This document shows, piece after piece, positions 63,248 through 64,000 of a stretch of 64,000 bases of DNA. The stretch is from an uncultured Bacteroidales bacterium (GTDB lineage Bacteria > Bacteroidota > Bacteroidia > Bacteroidales > Coprobacteraceae): assembly GCA_949297285.1 (NCBI GenBank), contig CASFRL010000045.1, forward strand, positions 1 through 64,000, written 5' to 3'. The notes under the pieces are model-generated. The model made no database searches. It saw nothing but the letters and a program-made list of their open reading frames with translations, and was not told the origin of the DNA. Made by a program: the position numbers and the translations under genes. Numbering within the stretch: position 1 is the stretch's first letter; the number at the start of each line of letters is the position of its first letter.

Positions 63248-63628
63248 ATGGATATAGAACAATTACGAGACTTTTGTTTAAGTCTGCCCGAGACGACAGA
63301 ATGTTTTCCTTTCGATGAAACGACTTTGGTCTTCAAGGTTGCCGGAAAAATGTTTCTTTACACAAGCATCGAGGCCGACCAGCATTGGGCAAATGTGAAG
63401 TGTGATGCCGATCTGGCCATCGAATTGAGGGAACGATACGCTTATGTAATGCCCGGGTATCACGCCAATAAAAAATATTGGAATACAATAATATATGATC
63501 GAGCTAAAGAGAGACAGATGAAAGAGTGGATACTGCAATCATATATCGAAGTATTAAAGAAAATGCCGAAGGCCAAACAGACAGAGCTGTTTGCCGAGCT
63601 CGAAAAATGGGAAAAGAATAATCAATAA
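63248..63628 (+). CDS. MmcQ/YjbR family protein
   Basis: A 126-residue protein of the YjbR/MmcQ family, a small DNA-binding-like fold. The motif DFCLSLPETTECFPFDETTLVFKVAGKMFLY is typical; the middle has KCDADLAIELRERYAYVMPGYHANKKYWNTI. Function is not firmly known. It lies between yraN and birA, in one probable operon. Confidence 0.85.
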   Translation: MDIEQLRDFCLSLPETTECFPFDETTLVFKVAGKMFLYTSIEADQHWANVKCDADLAIELRERYAYVMPGYHANKKYWNTIIYDRAKERQMKEWILQSYIEVLKKMPKAKQTELFAELEKWEKNNQ

Positions 63629-63640
63629 CATCTGTACAAA

Positions 63641-64000
63641 ATGAGCGAAACATTTATACATCTCGATGAGACTCTTTCTACCAATTCATATATGCGGGAA
63701 CTGATTTCCCGAGAGAGCGACCAACCCGAAGGGACTGTTGTCGTGAGCGATTATCAAACGGCCGGACGCGGACAGCGAGGAAACCATTGGGAATCGGAAC
63801 GAGGCAAGAATCTATTATTCAGTTTATTGCTCCGGCCTACTCACATCCCGGCAGACCGGCAGTTTATTTTATCACAACTGATTCCTATTGCCATTGTCGA
63901 GGTTCTTCAAGAATATGATCCGCATTTTTCGATAAAATGGCCAAACGATATTTATTGGAAAGAGAAAAAAATTGCAGGAATGCTTATTGAGGTCGATCTC
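63641..64000 (+). CDS. birA: Biotin--[acetyl-CoA carboxylase] ligase, cut by the window edge
   Basis: The first 120 codons are present and the frame runs off the end. It shows the biotin-protein ligase core: LDETLSTNSYMRELI, VVSDYQTAGRGQRGNHWES (the GRGxxG adenylate loop), LLFSLLLRP, and IKWPNDIYWKEKKIAGMLIE. There is no N-terminal helix-turn-helix, so it is the class I enzyme without repressor function. It starts 12 bases after the YjbR-like gene. Confidence 0.93.
   Translation, partial: MSETFIHLDETLSTNSYMRELISRESDQPEGTVVVSDYQTAGRGQRGNHWESERGKNLLFSLLLRPTHIPADRQFILSQLIPIAIVEVLQEYDPHFSIKWPNDIYWKEKKIAGMLIEVDL

Noticed and set aside
1-64000. CRISPR arrays, prophage, transposases or insertion-sequence ends
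   Set aside because: No regularly spaced repeats, integrase, transposase or phage structural genes were seen on either strand.

Overview
The window looks like a stretch of a Bacteroidales chromosome with a low to moderate GC content. The evidence is: many -7 promoter motifs of the form TAnnTTTG (the Bacteroidetes primary sigma consensus) upstream of start codons; few Shine-Dalgarno sequences; lipoprotein-type TamA (TamL-like) proteins; proteins with type IX secretion C-terminal sorting domains; DUF4491; a polysaccharide lyase family 1 enzyme; and the ilvD-ilvB-ilvN-acyl-ACP thioesterase-ilvC gene order. A gut genus such as Coprobacter or a relative would fit, but genus level is only a guess. 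No phage, insertion sequence or CRISPR array is visible.

Layout. 1-7.0 kb: a TamL/TamB envelope pair. 7.2-9.4 kb: a PepSY-like periplasmic protein and a pectate lyase lipoprotein. 9.6-15.8 kb: the branched-chain amino acid operon, preceded by an unannotated leader that encodes a peptide rich in Ile, Val and Leu codons and can fold as terminator or antiterminator. 16.1-18.5 kb: a second TamL-like lipoprotein. 18.5-21.1 kb: a nucleotidyltransferase-like protein, tRNA-Lys(UUU), a VOC protein and an acyltransferase. 21.2-24.8 kb: pstSCAB. 25.3-27.4 kb: an NlpC/P60 hydrolase and an Omp85-type barrel without POTRA repeats. 27.7-29.9 kb: a ModF-like double ATPase and rpiB. 30-32.8 kb: small envelope proteins and a Fur/PerR-like regulator with rubrerythrin, under two tandem inverted-repeat operators. 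32.9-36.0 kb: a CE12 pectin esterase and galE. 36.3-40.1 kb: rplY-pth-S4 protein-potassium channel, then ilvE. 40.2-45.9 kb: msrBA, an HD protein, lptD and corA. 46-50.8 kb: a large type IX cargo protein and rpsA. 51-57.8 kb: rnz, a GH71/99-like protein, a mechanosensitive channel gene interrupted by an in-frame TAG, and kup. 58-64 kb: tadA, a SIMPL protein, uxuA with an SDR oxidoreductase divergent from an AraC regulator, yraN, a YjbR-like protein and the start of birA.

How it fits together. Three themes recur: outer-membrane biogenesis (two TamL-like proteins, TamB, a third Omp85 barrel, LptD); pectin and uronate use (PL1 lyase, CE12 esterase, UxuA plus SDR, AraC regulator); and branched-chain amino acid synthesis (the ilv operon here, ilvE 23 kb away). 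The strongest new observations are the ilv attenuator with its leader peptide, the tandem 7-1-7 operators at a PerR-like gene that lacks the usual zinc cysteines, and the nonsense codon that separates the signal peptide of the MscS-family channel from its body.
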